From assembly GCF_014204865.1 (NCBI RefSeq), contig NZ_JACHMG010000001.1, positions 4,056,501 to 4,120,500 on the forward strand: 64,000 bases of DNA, in the 5' to 3' direction. This document shows, in pieces, positions 26,152 through 35,197 of the stretch. Below the pieces are notes generated by a model. That model worked only from the letters and a program-made list of their open reading frames with translations. It searched no databases and had not been told where the DNA came from. A program made the translations under genes and the position numbers. Each line of letters begins with the position of its first letter. Within the stretch, counting starts at the first letter, position 1. The DNA comes from Amycolatopsis jiangsuensis. Its GTDB lineage: Bacteria > Actinomycetota > Actinomycetes > Mycobacteriales > Pseudonocardiaceae.

Positions 26152-27303
26152 GTGCCCGAATCAGACGACCTCGGCCGCCGGATTCGCGAGATCCGGGACT
26201 GGCGAAAGCTCGGGTTGCGCACGACCGCGCAGCTGGCCGGGCTTTCCCACGGCTATCTCGGCAAGCTCGAACGCGGCGAGAAGCCCATCAACAGTCGCCA
26301 GGTCCTCGAAGCACTCGCGCTCGCGCTGCGCGTCTCCCCCGACGAATTCACCGGACAGCTCATGTCCGCTGGCCGGACGCCTCAGGAGACCCACGACGCG
26401 GCAAACGTCCTCGCGAACCTCCTCAGCGGATGGTGGGTCGGCGAAGTCCCAGACGCGCCCGGCCGCCCCCTGCCTGCCGTCCTCGCCGATCTCGCGGCGT
26501 TCCACGAAGCACGCAACAACTCAGCCGCGCGCGGCGGCGCCGGCGGCTACCCGGAGCAGGTGGACAGGCTGGCTCCGCTGGTGCGTGATCTACTCGCCGC
26601 TGCAGCTGACCCGGCCACCGGACACGAGGCGCTGGCCCCGCTGCTCACCGCATACCACGTAGCAGGCAGTATCGCCGGCCGCCTGCGGGTCCCGGGTATG
26701 CCGTCCCTTGCAGCCGAGCGGATGCGGCAGGTCGCGGACAAGCTCGACGATCCGGTGTGGGCCGGTGTCGCCGACTACGCCCGCGCGCAGTTCATCTCCT
26801 CCACAGACCGGCCCAGACAGTACGAGCTGTCCGTGAAAGTCGCCGACGAGGCGCCACCCGGCCGACCCGAGACCCGGGGCATGGCGAACCTGACCGCGGC
26901 GCTCGCCGAGGAGCTGGGACCTGACACCTCGCCGTGGCCAGCGGGCATCATGCAGTTCGGTCGGACGAACGCGGCCATCTTCCGCGTCTCCATAGATGTG
27001 GAACTGGGGCACGGCACCCACGTCGCGGAGATCGCGAAGACCATCCGCCCGGAAACCATCTCGACCGGGCGGCAGGCAACGTTCTGGACCGACTACGGCC
27101 GGGGGCTGCTCGGGAGCCGGAGCCACCGGGAAGCCGGGCTGGCCGCGCTGCTGAGGGCGGAGGCGCTGGCTCCCGAGCAGGTGCGGGGCAACATCTTCGT
27201 TCGCGAGGCGGTGTCGAGCGTCCTCGCGACGGCAAGGCGTGACGCTGGTGGCCGTGAGCTTCGCGGGTTGGCGTGGCGCATGGGCGTTGCACCGACCGGG
27301 TGA
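26152..27303 (+). CDS. XRE-family helix-turn-helix regulator with TPR-like C-terminal domain
   Basis: 383 residues. A helix-turn-helix (GLRTTAQLAGLSHGYLGKLE) spans about residues 22-41 in an XRE domain (1-75). The C-terminal 300 residues are helical and resemble the large sensor-like domain of actinobacterial XRE proteins, which often control morphogenesis or small adjacent genes. GTG 26152 starts the HTH domain. The TGA at 27301-27303 lies 2 bp before the CTAG target of the IS481 insertion, so the C terminus looks intact. The ligand and target are unknown, but the palindrome at 28427 is a candidate operator. Confidence 0.78.
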   Translation: MPESDDLGRRIREIRDWRKLGLRTTAQLAGLSHGYLGKLERGEKPINSRQVLEALALALRVSPDEFTGQLMSAGRTPQETHDAANVLANLLSGWWVGEVPDAPGRPLPAVLADLAAFHEARNNSAARGGAGGYPEQVDRLAPLVRDLLAAAADPATGHEALAPLLTAYHVAGSIAGRLRVPGMPSLAAERMRQVADKLDDPVWAGVADYARAQFISSTDRPRQYELSVKVADEAPPGRPETRGMANLTAALAEELGPDTSPWPAGIMQFGRTNAAIFRVSIDVELGHGTHVAEIAKTIRPETISTGRQATFWTDYGRGLLGSRSHREAGLAALLRAEALAPEQVRGNIFVREAVSSVLATARRDAGGRELRGLAWRMGVAPTG

Positions 27304-27304
27304 T

Positions 27305-28298
27305 CTAGGTGTACTGGCCCGGGAGGTTGGGGACGCGGCTGGCGGGTGGTTGGCCGCCGAGCGCGGTGTGGCCGCGGTGGTGATTGTAGGTGTGCAGCCA
27401 TCGCGGGAACGCTTCGCGGCGTTGGGTTTCGGACTGGTAGGGCTGGGCGTAGGCCCACTCGCCGAGCAGGGTGCGGTTGAACCGTTCCACTTTCCCGTTG
27501 GTTTGCGGCCGGTAGGGCCGGGTGCGTTTGTGTGTGATCCCAGCCGTGATGAGAGTCTCGCGCCAGAGTCGGGACTTGTAGCATGATCCGTTGTCGGTGA
27601 GCACCCGCTGGACGGTGATCCCGCTGGCAGCAAAGAAAATTTGAGCGCGCTGCCAGAACGCGGCCGCGGTTTCCTTCTTCTCGTCGGGCAGGATTTCGCT
27701 GTAGGCGAGTCGGGAATGATCGTCCACGGCGTTGTGCAGGTAGCTGTAGCCGACATGGCTGCGGCCATGGGAGTCCAGGGTTTTGTCTGGCGTGCGGGTG
27801 CGGTGCCGCTGCCCGGCCTGACGGCCGACGGCCCGGTGGCCGCCTCCGTCGGGGATGTTGCCCAGTTTCTTGATGTCCACGTGTACCAGCTCGCCCGGGG
27901 TGGCGCGCTCGTAGCGCCGCACCGGCCGGCCGGTGGCACGGTCGAGGTGGGACAGGCGGGCCAGGCCGTAGCGGACCAGCACGCGATGCACGGTGGAGGG
28001 CACCAGGCGCAGCAACGACGCGATCCGGGCTGGCCCCCACCGCCTCAGCACCCGAACCTTGATGATCCGCCGCTCGGTGCGCGTCGGGGTGCGGCGCGGG
28101 CTGAAGTGCGGACGTGAGGACCGGTCGGTCATGCCCGCCTCGCGCCTCGACGCGGTACCGGTTAGCCCAGCGTTGGGCGGTGGACACCGACACCTGGAAC
28201 CGCTCAGCAGCTCGCCGTAGCGGCCATTCGTCGTCCACCACACAACGGGCCAGGCGCAGTCTGCCAGTCGGACTCAACGGGGCATTACGGTGTGACAC
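27305..28298 (-). pseudogene. IS481 transposase, frameshifted near codon 53
   Basis: The start GTG (28298) follows GGAGG and opens SHRNAPLSPTGRLRLA and an HTH (FQVSVSTAQRWANRYR). Near 28135-28150 the frame must shift by one base, where GAGGCG is repeated around an extra C, to continue EAGMTDRSSRPHFSPRR and the DDE core (LVHVDIKKLGNIPDG, NAVDDHSRLAYSE, DNGSCYKS, YRPQTNGKVERFN). The two-frame reading suggests an inactive copy, or a sequencing error. The stop TAG is supplied by the CTAG target site. Confidence 0.82.
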
Positions 28299-28417
28299 GA
28301 GGACCTCCGTGGCGTGGTGCAGATTGTGGTGATCCACACCAAACCCGGAGGTCCTCCCGCACGCCAAGATCATCCGACTACGTGTCCCCACGTTCGCAAC
28401 CTCCCGGGCCAGTACAC
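27309..28417 (-). mobile_element. IS481-family insertion sequence
   Basis: 1109 bp with perfect terminal inverted repeats beginning GTGTACTGGCCCGGGAGGTTG at one end and its complement at the other. It is flanked by CTAG on both sides (27305-27308 and 28418-28421), the target preference known for IS481 elements. It carries one transposase gene (frameshifted) on the minus strand. It inserted between the XRE gene and the palindrome/small-gene cluster. Confidence 0.9.
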
Positions 28418-28426
28418 CTAGGCCAT

Positions 28427-28447
28427 GTGTGTCCCTGTAGGACACAC
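28427..28447. promoter_or_regulatory. Palindromic operator candidate
   Basis: GTGTGTCC and GGACACAC form an 8-bp inverted repeat with a 5-bp spacer. A further GTGTCC half-site is at 28468-28473. They flank the -35 and overlap the -10 region of the small gene at 28479, as expected for a repressor site, possibly for the XRE protein across the IS. Confidence 0.5.
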
Positions 28448-28465
28448 CCCGGTCGTACGCACTTT

Positions 28466-28471
28466 TAGTGT
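28466..28471 (+). promoter_or_regulatory. -10 box of leaderless small gene
   Basis: TAGTGT, 8 nt before the ATG at 28479, overlapping the GTGTCC half-site. Confidence 0.4.
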
Positions 28472-28478
28472 CCGCCAC

Positions 28479-28760
28479 ATGACGGTGCGGATCGCAGGGG
28501 AGCTACCCGCAGAGCTGGTGACCGACGCGCAGTACGCGGTACACCGTTGGGCGAAGGATGGACGGAACCACCGGTTCTCGCGCGAGCAGGCGGGCGCGGA
28601 GGTGGCGTGGCCGAAGTGCACGCGCGGCCAGCCGATCCCGCAGCGGACGACGTTCCGCGGTGAGCTGTCGCCCGAGCTCGGGGAGGATCGCGACCACCCC
28701 GAGGACTGCGTGACCTGCTTCTTCACCGGCCCGCGCGCACCACGAAATTCGCTGTGGTGA
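28479..28760 (+). CDS. Small hypothetical protein downstream of palindromic operator
   Basis: 93 residues (MTVRIAGELPAELVTDAQYA...) with no membrane segment or signal. It has three Cys (WPKC, EDCVTC) that could bind a metal, and a basic/acidic mixed composition. No family was recognised. It has a palindrome and a -10 box directly upstream and an IS481 to its left. An upstream in-frame ATG at 28425 would read through the palindrome, so 28479 is preferred. The function is unknown. Confidence 0.5.
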   Translation: MTVRIAGELPAELVTDAQYAVHRWAKDGRNHRFSREQAGAEVAWPKCTRGQPIPQRTTFRGELSPELGEDRDHPEDCVTCFFTGPRAPRNSLW

Positions 28761-28762
28761 CC

Positions 28763-28852
28763 ATGGGCAAGTGCATCAGCGACGACGGCACCGTGGAGCT
28801 GGACGGCAACGCCGAGACCGGCGACGACGAACAGCACGGCCGCGACGAATGA
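28763..28852 (+). CDS. Possible 29-residue acidic peptide
   Basis: MGKCISDDGTVELDGNAETG followed by DDEQHGRDE and a stop. It begins 2 bp after the stop of the preceding small gene, so it would be coupled. It is strongly acidic with one Cys. A hairpin follows. It may be a real small peptide or chance, as there is no homology evidence. Confidence 0.35.
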   Translation: MGKCISDDGTVELDGNAETGDDEQHGRDE

Positions 28853-28856
28853 TCTG

Positions 28857-28900
28857 CCGGCCGCCGCGACGGATGCCCCCGACGACGGCGCGGCGGCCGG
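28857..28900 (+). terminator. Hairpin after the small-gene pair
   Basis: CCGGCCGCCGCG and CGCGGCGGCCGG form a perfect 12-bp stem with a 20-nt loop, directly after the small peptide stop. There is no U-tract, which is common in high-GC actinomycetes. Confidence 0.5.
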
Positions 28901-28990
28901 GGCCTTATCGTCCGAGGAACACGGCTTCCCTCCCCCTGATCCCCGGCCGTCGCACCGAACCCGATACCGGTGCGGCGGCCGGGCCTTTAC

Positions 28991-29611
28991 TCAGGCAGCG
29001 CCCTTCAGGTGCGTGACCACTGCCGCGCCGATTTTCTGGGCGCTCTCGCAGGTCTTGGGCTTGTTCTGCCCGGTGGTGATCATGGTGACCACGGTGAAGG
29101 CGAGCTGGTCGGTGATGCCAACCCACAGACTGCACGTGCCCGACGAGCGCAGGTCGTCCGCGGCAGCGAGGACCCCGGGATAGCCGTTCACCGTGACCGG
29201 CTGGAAGTAGGCCTGCTGCGCCTTCTGGTCGTAGATATCGCTGATACCGCCCTTGTTCTGCGGAACCGCTCCCACGTTAACGCGGTTTTCCGGGATCGTG
29301 GAGGCAGACCACCCGCACAAGTCTGGCGGACCCTGCGAGACCTTGCCCGGCGGCGCCAGACCGATATCCGCGAGCTGCGCATCAGTCAACGCACTGCACG
29401 GGTCACTCAGCAGTTCCTGCGTCGGCAGCGGAGCGGGCACCTTCAGCGAAGGATCGGCCGATGACGAAGACGCGTCCGGCGCCGAGGATGACGGGGAGGA
29501 GTTGTTGTCGGCCGCGCCACCGCCGCTACAGGCGACAAGCGATGCCACGGTGGCAGCCGCCAGGGCCGACATAGCACCGGTGCGACGGGGGCGAAAACAG
29601 GGTGCACGCAC
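28991..29611 (-). CDS. DUF3558 domain lipoprotein
   Basis: 206 residues. A lipoprotein signal peptide ends ATVASLVACSGGG (lipobox LVAC, Cys ~28), then a Ser-rich linker. The DUF3558-type domain (LSDPCSALTDAQLADIGL, DLCGWSA, WVGITDQLAFTVV) has paired Cys. Such lipoproteins are abundant in Pseudonocardiaceae and mycobacteria and their role is unclear. The GTG start abuts the TGA of the preceding gene, so the two form an operon. Confidence 0.78.
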   Translation of the reverse strand: MRAPCFRPRRTGAMSALAAATVASLVACSGGGAADNNSSPSSSAPDASSSSADPSLKVPAPLPTQELLSDPCSALTDAQLADIGLAPPGKVSQGPPDLCGWSASTIPENRVNVGAVPQNKGGISDIYDQKAQQAYFQPVTVNGYPGVLAAADDLRSSGTCSLWVGITDQLAFTVVTMITTGQNKPKTCESAQKIGAAVVTHLKGAA

Positions 29612-30010
29612 TCAGACATCTCCAGACTTCTTGGCGGAGTCGGCGGCTTCTTGCTCCGCCACGGTGATCTTGTTTTTCGCGGCCCTCAGGGCCGTGATGA
29701 AGTTCGTCGTGTAGTCAACCATCGCCTTGTGCTGCGCCACCAGCGAGGCTCCCGACGGGTAGGCGCCGTTCTTCACGAACGAATGGCTCGCGATCTCGTC
29801 ACCGGGCGGCTTCACGTCGCGGATGGTGATGGCACGCCCGAGATCGTCTTGCAAGTCAGTCAGCATGTCTTCCCACTGCTTGATGACCCCGTCGATCTGG
29901 TCCGCGTCGAACTTGTAACCCCCGCCCGGGCCGTACCCGTCAACCTGAATCGGCGGCACCGGCGGCACCTCGATCTTGGGTTGTTGCGGCTGTGGTTGTT
30001 CTCCGGCCAC
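29612..30010 (-). CDS. Small T7SS/EspC-like helical protein (hypothetical)
   Basis: 132 residues. A Pro/Gln-rich N terminus leads into a helical region (YKFDADQIDGVIKQWEDMLT ... TTNFITALRAAKNKITVAEQEAAD) like the long helical hairpins of ESX-associated substrates. It lacks a clear WXG. It is the first gene of a two-gene unit with the DUF3558 lipoprotein. The GTG start at 30010 is preceded by GAGCT only. The T7SS link is an inference from fold and context. Confidence 0.6.
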   Translation of the reverse strand: MAGEQPQPQQPKIEVPPVPPIQVDGYGPGGGYKFDADQIDGVIKQWEDMLTDLQDDLGRAITIRDVKPPGDEIASHSFVKNGAYPSGASLVAQHKAMVDYTTNFITALRAAKNKITVAEQEAADSAKKSGDV

Positions 30011-30414
30011 AGCTCGTAAGCCCCCTCAGTGCATCGCCTCGCCGCCCCGATGGCGGCGAGATCAACTGCCCGGATGCTAACGCAACGGAGCCGGTTCATT
30101 GCAGAAACGCAGAATCCCCCGCCTCGTGAAGAGGCCGGGGAGTGCGGAGGCGAGTGGATCACCTCGGTCGAGGCGGTAAACGACCACTCTCAAGGGAGGC
30201 ACATGCGAGCTTCGGCACTGGCCGAGTACCTCGGCCAGTGCCCGCCCGGCGTTCACACTCCGTCTGTATCAGCACCGCTGCCCGACTCGTACGACCGGAC
30301 GCGGCAAGCCATCGACCGCCGTCTGTTACGTCCACGCGCCGTCGGCTGACGAATCACGGACGGAAGACGACCCGTTAACGATCAACCACGCCGCCACAAA
30401 GAGGAGGCATGCGC
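30011..30414. other. Intergenic region with one possible micro-ORF
   Basis: 404 bp between divergent and convergent genes. It holds CGCCCCGATGGCGGCGAG-type GC-rich sequence and a possible 48-residue ORF at 30203. No terminator hairpin or RNA gene was recognised. Confidence 0.5.
30203..30349 (+). CDS. Possible 48-residue ORF with strong RBS
   Basis: MRASALAEYLGQCPPGVHTP... is preceded by AAGGGAGG with 3-nt spacing. It contains one Cys and several charged residues. No family was recognised. The good ribosome site is the main support. Confidence 0.38.
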   Translation: MRASALAEYLGQCPPGVHTPSVSAPLPDSYDRTRQAIDRRLLRPRAVG

Positions 30415-31572
30415 TCAGCCCTTCAACAGGGAACGGGCCATCACGACCTTCTGGATCTGGTTCGTGCCCTCGTAGATCTGGGTGATCTTCGCGTCGCGCA
30501 TCATGCGTTCCACCGGGAAGTCGCGGGTGTAGCCGGCGCCGCCGAAGAGTTGGACCGCGTCTGTGGTCACGGACATCGCCACGTCTGAGGCGTATGCCTT
30601 CGCGGCCGAGGCCATGAAGCCGGCACGCTTGTCGCCGCGTTCGGAGGCGGCTGCGGAGGCGTAGACGAGGTGGCGGGCGGCTTCGATCTTCGTGCCCATG
30701 TCGGCCAGCATGAACTGCACGCCCTGGAACTCCGCGATCGCCTTGCCGAACTGCTTGCGCTCCTTGACGTAGGCGACGGCCGCGTCCAGCGCTCCCTGCG
30801 CGATGCCCAGCGCCTGGGCGCCGATGGTCGGGCGCGTGTGATCCAGCGTGCGCAGCGCGGTCTTCAGGCCGGAGCCCGGTTCCCCGATGATCCGGTCGGC
30901 GGGGATGGTGCAGTCCTCGAAGTAGATCTCGCGCGTCGGGGAGCCCTTGATGCCCAGTTTCCGTTCCTTCGGGCCCACCGAGAAGCCCGGGTCGTCCTTG
31001 TGCACGACGAACGCCGAGATGCCGTTGGCCTTCTTCTCCGCGTCCGGATCGGTCACCGCCATCACCGTGTACCACGAGGATTCACCCGCGTTGGTGATCC
31101 AGCACTTGGTGCCGTTGAGCACCCAGTGATCACCGTCGAGACGGGCGCGCGTGCGCATCGACGCGGTGTCCGAACCCGCTTCGCGCTCCGACAGCGCGTA
31201 CGACGCCGAAGCCTCGCCCGAGGCGATCGACGGCAGCACCTGCTTCTTCAACTCCTCGGAGGCGGACAGGATGATCGGCTGCGTGCCGAGCTTGTTCACC
31301 GCCGGGATGAGCGACGCGGACGCGTCGACCCGCGCGACCTCTTCGATCACAATGCAGGCGCCGACCGCGTCCGCGCCCTGGCCGTCGTACTCCTCGCCGA
31401 TGTGCACCGCGTTGAAACCGGACTTGACCAGCGCCTGGTTCGCCTCGACCGGGTAGCGTTCCTGCTCGTCGACCTCGGTCGCGTACGGCGCGATCTCCTT
31501 CTCCGCGAGCGCGCGGACGGCGGCCCGCAGCTCCTCGTGCTCCTCGGCCAGCTGGTACAGGCCATCGGCCAC
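30415..31572 (-). CDS. Acyl-CoA dehydrogenase (FadE25-like)
   Basis: 385 residues of the short/medium-chain ACAD fold. YALSEREAGSDTASMRTRA carries the FAD/substrate motif, CWITNAGESSWYTVMAV is in the middle domain, FGGAGYTRDFPVERMMRD binds FAD and KITQIYEGTNQIQ carries the catalytic Glu near residue 366. It oxidises acyl-CoA with electron transfer to ETF, in fatty-acid or branched-amino-acid breakdown. It occupies the Rv3274c position relative to purE/purK. The chain length specificity is not readable. Confidence 0.88.
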   Translation of the reverse strand: MADGLYQLAEEHEELRAAVRALAEKEIAPYATEVDEQERYPVEANQALVKSGFNAVHIGEEYDGQGADAVGACIVIEEVARVDASASLIPAVNKLGTQPIILSASEELKKQVLPSIASGEASASYALSEREAGSDTASMRTRARLDGDHWVLNGTKCWITNAGESSWYTVMAVTDPDAEKKANGISAFVVHKDDPGFSVGPKERKLGIKGSPTREIYFEDCTIPADRIIGEPGSGLKTALRTLDHTRPTIGAQALGIAQGALDAAVAYVKERKQFGKAIAEFQGVQFMLADMGTKIEAARHLVYASAAASERGDKRAGFMASAAKAYASDVAMSVTTDAVQLFGGAGYTRDFPVERMMRDAKITQIYEGTNQIQKVVMARSLLKG

Positions 31573-31668
31573 GTTCCGTCACCTCTTCCGCAGCGAACCT
31601 CGACTGATCTGGTCGATGTTAGCGCCCGTTCACGGCGGTCGTCCTTGTGTCGTTGCCCGCACCGTTCG

Positions 31669-31674
31669 TAAGGT
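31669..31674 (+). promoter_or_regulatory. -10 box of leaderless acyl-AMP ligase gene
   Basis: TAAGGT with six bases to the ATG at 31681, so the A of the ATG is the predicted start site. This favours 31681 over the adjacent GTG at 31678. Confidence 0.45.
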
Positions 31675-31680
31675 CGGGTG

Positions 31681-33354
31681 ATGGCCATCACCGCGTCGAC
31701 GCCGCCGCCCGGATTGCCCCGTTCCCTCGACTATCCCGAGGTTCCGGTGGGTTCGATACTCGCCGGCGCCGCCGCCCGCTACGGCGACCGCACGGCGTTC
31801 GCGCTGGGCGACGAGAGCCGCACCTTCGCCGAGACGTACGCCGCCGCTTGCCGGTTCGCGAACGCGTTGCGCGCGCACGGCATCGGACGCGGCGACGTGG
31901 TCGCCCTGCACCTGCCCAACTGCCTCGACTACCCGGTCGCCTACCACGGCGTCCTGTTGGCCGGCGCCACCTTCAGCCCGGCCAATCCGCTGCTGCCGCC
32001 GAACGATCTGGCCTTCCAGCTCGCCGACTGCGCGGCCACCGCCGTGGTCACCTACGGTCCGGTGGCCGCGGCCGTGGCCGCGATCGCCGACCGCATCCCG
32101 GCACGCCTGCGGATCGTCGTCTCCCCGCAGGGCGAACCGGATCCCGGCAGTGTCGAGTTCGGCGAGTTCTCCGCGGGGCAGCCCGCGACCCGCCCGGACG
32201 TCGAGATCGACGTGCACCGCGATCTCGCCCACCTCGCCTACACCGGAGGGACGACCGGCCGGTCGAAGGGCGTCGAGCTCACGCACCACAACGTCGTGGC
32301 CAACACGGTGCAGCACGGCTGCGCGCAGAGCGGCGCGCTCCCGGCGTTCGACGCGAATGGTGACGTCGTGCTCGACCAGATCGGCGGCGAGGACGAGTGG
32401 CCCGGAAGGCTCGGCACCGGCGTGACGATCAACCTCACGCCGTGGTTCCACGCGATGGGCGTGATCGCGGGGCTGAACGCCGCGCTGCTGGGCGGAACCA
32501 CGGTCGTCCTGCACTCCCGGTTCGACCCGGAGGCCTACGTCGCCGACGCCGAACGCCTGAAGGTGACCTCTCTCGGCGGCGCGCCCGCGCTGTTCGCGGC
32601 CCTGCTGGCCACGCCGTCGTTCCACACCGCCGACCTGTCGTCGGTGCACGGCATCGGTTCGGGCGCTGCGCCGATGAGCCACGAGATGATCCGGGCCCTG
32701 CGCGAACGGTTCCCCGGCGTGGTGGTCGTGGAGGGCTACGGGCTCACCGAGATGACGATGGGCGCGGTCGTCTCGCCCGCGCACCGCTCCGGCGTACGCA
32801 AGGTCGGTTCGGTCGGCAGGCCGATCTTCGACACCGAGCTGAAGCTCGTCGCCGAGGGCAGCGAGGAGCCGCTGCCGCCCGGGCAGGAGGGCGAGGTGTG
32901 CCTGCGCGGGCCGCAGATGATGCGCGGCTACCACGACCGCCCGGAGGAGACCGCGGCCACGCTCGTGGACGGCTGGCTGCACACCGGCGACATCGGGGTG
33001 CTCGACCCGGACGGCTATCTGTCCATTGTGGATCGCAAGAAGGACATGTTGCTGTACAAGGGTTACAACGTGTTCCCGCGCGAGCTGGAGGAGCTGCTGA
33101 GCGCGCTGCCCGGCGTGCTGAGCGCGGCCGTGGTGGGACGACCGAACGACGAAGTGGGCGAACTGCCGGTGGCGTTCGTGGTGCGCCGCCCCGGCGTGGA
33201 GGTGGACGCCGCCCAGCTCATCGCCGCGGTGAACGAACAGGTACTGCCGTACAAACGCTTGCGCGAGCTGCACTTCGTGGACGAGATCCCGGTGTCGGCG
33301 GCCGGGAAGGTGCTGAAACGCGAACTGCGCAAACAGCTTCCCGAACCAGCCTGA
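31681..33354 (+). CDS. AMP-forming acyl-CoA synthetase/ligase
   Basis: 557 residues of the ANL superfamily. YTGGTTGRSKGVELTH is the P-loop, GYGLTEMTMGAVVSP the A5 motif, TGDIGVLDPDGYLSIVDRKK the A7/A8 hinge and SAAGKVLKRELRKQ the A10 lysine. It would adenylate a fatty acid or aromatic acid and load it onto CoA. It is convergent with purE across 14 bp and divergent from the acyl-CoA dehydrogenase. The substrate cannot be told from sequence. Confidence 0.87.
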   Translation: MAITASTPPPGLPRSLDYPEVPVGSILAGAAARYGDRTAFALGDESRTFAETYAAACRFANALRAHGIGRGDVVALHLPNCLDYPVAYHGVLLAGATFSPANPLLPPNDLAFQLADCAATAVVTYGPVAAAVAAIADRIPARLRIVVSPQGEPDPGSVEFGEFSAGQPATRPDVEIDVHRDLAHLAYTGGTTGRSKGVELTHHNVVANTVQHGCAQSGALPAFDANGDVVLDQIGGEDEWPGRLGTGVTINLTPWFHAMGVIAGLNAALLGGTTVVLHSRFDPEAYVADAERLKVTSLGGAPALFAALLATPSFHTADLSSVHGIGSGAAPMSHEMIRALRERFPGVVVVEGYGLTEMTMGAVVSPAHRSGVRKVGSVGRPIFDTELKLVAEGSEEPLPPGQEGEVCLRGPQMMRGYHDRPEETAATLVDGWLHTGDIGVLDPDGYLSIVDRKKDMLLYKGYNVFPRELEELLSALPGVLSAAVVGRPNDEVGELPVAFVVRRPGVEVDAAQLIAAVNEQVLPYKRLRELHFVDEIPVSAAGKVLKRELRKQLPEPA

Positions 33355-33368
33355 GGCGGGGAAAGCAG

Positions 33369-33866
33369 CTACTTGCCGGCCTTCTCGCGCAGCTTCGCGT
33401 CCTTGTCGAGCACCAGCTGTTCCAGGTCGGACCGGAACTGGGTCACCTTCGCCTGCAGCGCCGGTTCGGCGGCGGCCAGGATGCGCACTGCCAGGAGGCC
33501 GGCGTTGCGGGCGCCGCCGACCGACACCGTGGCGACCGGGATCCCGGCCGGCATCTGGACGATCGACAGCAGCGAATCGAGCCCGTCGAGGTACTTCAGC
33601 GGCACCGGGACGCCGATCACCGGCAGCACGGTGGCCGAGGCGACCATGCCCGGCAGGTGCGCGGCACCACCGGCACCGGCGATGATCACGCGCAGCCCGC
33701 GTTCGGCCGCGGTCGTGGCGTAGTCGAGCATCCGCTGCGGGGTGCGGTGTGCGGAGTAGACGCCGACCTCGTACTCCACGCCGAACTCGTCCAGCGCCTG
33801 GCCGGCCGCCTCCAGCACCGGCCAGTCCGAGTCGCTGCCCATGATCACGCCCACCTGCGGCGCCAT
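33369..33866 (-). CDS. purE: N5-carboxyaminoimidazole ribonucleotide mutase
   Basis: 165 residues, usual for class I Pur[20 protein letters not shown] binds phosphate, [10 protein letters not shown] carries the catalytic His and [14 protein letters not shown] completes the site. It converts N5-CAIR to CAIR in purine synthesis. It follows purK by 11 bp in an operon. ATG 33866 starts at the conserved [10 protein letters not shown] region. Confidence 0.94.
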   Translation of the reverse strand: MAPQVGVIMGSDSDWPVLEAAGQALDEFGVEYEVGVYSAHRTPQRMLDYATTAAERGLRVIIAGAGGAAHLPGMVASATVLPVIGVPVPLKYLDGLDSLLSIVQMPAGIPVATVSVGGARNAGLLAVRILAAAEPALQAKVTQFRSDLEQLVLDKDAKLREKAGK

Positions 33867-33877
33867 TGTGTTCCCCT

Positions 33878-35062
33878 TCAGTGGATTTCGTGGCCGTCGA
33901 GCCAGACGGCGTGCGAGAGCCAGTGCGCGGACAGCAGCGCCTTCTCGCGCAGCTCCTCCATCCGCTCGCCGACGAAGTTCACGTGCCCCAGCTTGCGGCC
34001 CGGGCGCTCCTGCTTGCCGTAGAGGTGGATCCTCGCCTCGGGGAACCGCGCGAACAGGTGGTGGACGCGTTCGTCCGGGCCCATCTGCGGGGAGACGTCG
34101 GCGCCGAGCACGTTCGCCATCACGCACGCGGGCGCGAGGAGATCCGTGCGCCCGAGCGGGTAGTCGAGCACGCCACGCAAGTGCTGCTCGAACTGCGAGG
34201 TGCGGGATCCGTCCATGGTCCAGTGCCCGGAGTTGTGCGGGCGCATGGCCAGCTCGTTGACCAGCAGGCCGGTGTCGGTCTCGAACAGCTCGACCGCGAG
34301 CAGCCCGGTGACGTCGAGCGTGGACGCGACGCGCAGCGCCAGCTCCTGCGCCTCGTGCACGCGGGCTTCGGACAGCCCGGGCGCGGGCGCGAGGACCTCG
34401 GTGTTGATCCCGCCGGTCTGCACCGTCTCCACCACCGGGTAGGCCGCCCCCTGGCCGAACGGCGAACGCGCGACGAGCGCGGACAGCTCGCGCTTCATCA
34501 CCACCTTCTCCTCGACCAGCAGCTCGGTACCCGCGGCGAGTAGCTCCGGCACGGTCTCGCGGGCCTGCTGAGCGGTGTCGAGCATCCAGACGCCGCGGCC
34601 GTCGTAACCACCGCGGGACGCCTTGAGCACCACCGGCCAGCCGTGCTCGCCGCCGAACGCCAGCACATCGTCTGTTGTGGACACCTCGGCGAACGCGGGA
34701 CCGGGCACGCCGAGACCGGCCATCATCTCGCGCATGACGAGCTTGTTCTGCGCGAACCCGAGCGCGGTCGGCGCGGGCCGCACCACGAAACCTTCGGTGA
34801 CGAGGCTCAGCAGATGCTCGCCGGGCACGTGCTCGTGGTCGAAGGTGACGACGTCGACCTGCCGGGCGAACGCCATCAGCGCGTCGAGATCGGTGTGGTG
34901 CCCGATGACGACGTCGCTCGCCACGAGCGGCGCCGCCTCCGCCTCGTCGGCCGCCAGCACCTTGAGCGACTGCCCGAGCGAGATCGCCGCCTGATGCGTC
35001 ATGCGGGCGAGCTGTCCCCCGCCGACCATGCCCACGACAGGGAGCCCAGTACGTTTGTCCAT
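33878..35062 (-). CDS. purK: N5-carboxyaminoimidazole ribonucleotide synthase
   Basis: 394 residues. [20 protein letters not shown] opens the PurK fold. The ATP-grasp domain has [16 protein letters not shown] and [20 protein letters not shown], with [12 protein letters not shown] in the metal site. It uses ATP and bicarbonate to carboxylate AIR. It is upstream partner of purE. ATG 35062 is at the right distance from the Rossmann motif. Confidence 0.94.
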   Translation of the reverse strand: MDKRTGLPVVGMVGGGQLARMTHQAAISLGQSLKVLAADEAEAAPLVASDVVIGHHTDLDALMAFARQVDVVTFDHEHVPGEHLLSLVTEGFVVRPAPTALGFAQNKLVMREMMAGLGVPGPAFAEVSTTDDVLAFGGEHGWPVVLKASRGGYDGRGVWMLDTAQQARETVPELLAAGTELLVEEKVVMKRELSALVARSPFGQGAAYPVVETVQTGGINTEVLAPAPGLSEARVHEAQELALRVASTLDVTGLLAVELFETDTGLLVNELAMRPHNSGHWTMDGSRTSQFEQHLRGVLDYPLGRTDLLAPACVMANVLGADVSPQMGPDERVHHLFARFPEARIHLYGKQERPGRKLGHVNFVGERMEELREKALLSAHWLSHAVWLDGHEIH

Positions 35063-35183
35063 AACGCCACCAGGTTACTGAACGGCGTCTCCCGCACCGG
35101 CGGCGACCTGCGTGGACGGCCGTCCACGACACCCGCCCCGCAGTTCCCCGCCAGTGCAGCCGGGCCCGAGCAGGATGGGGCGA

Positions 35184-35189
35184 TAGACT
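35184..35189 (+). promoter_or_regulatory. TANNNT -10-like box
   Basis: TAGACT, 9 nt before the CTG at 35198. The same hexamer drives the GtrA gene at 42240. Confidence 0.3.
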
Positions 35190-35197
35190 TCGTCTCC

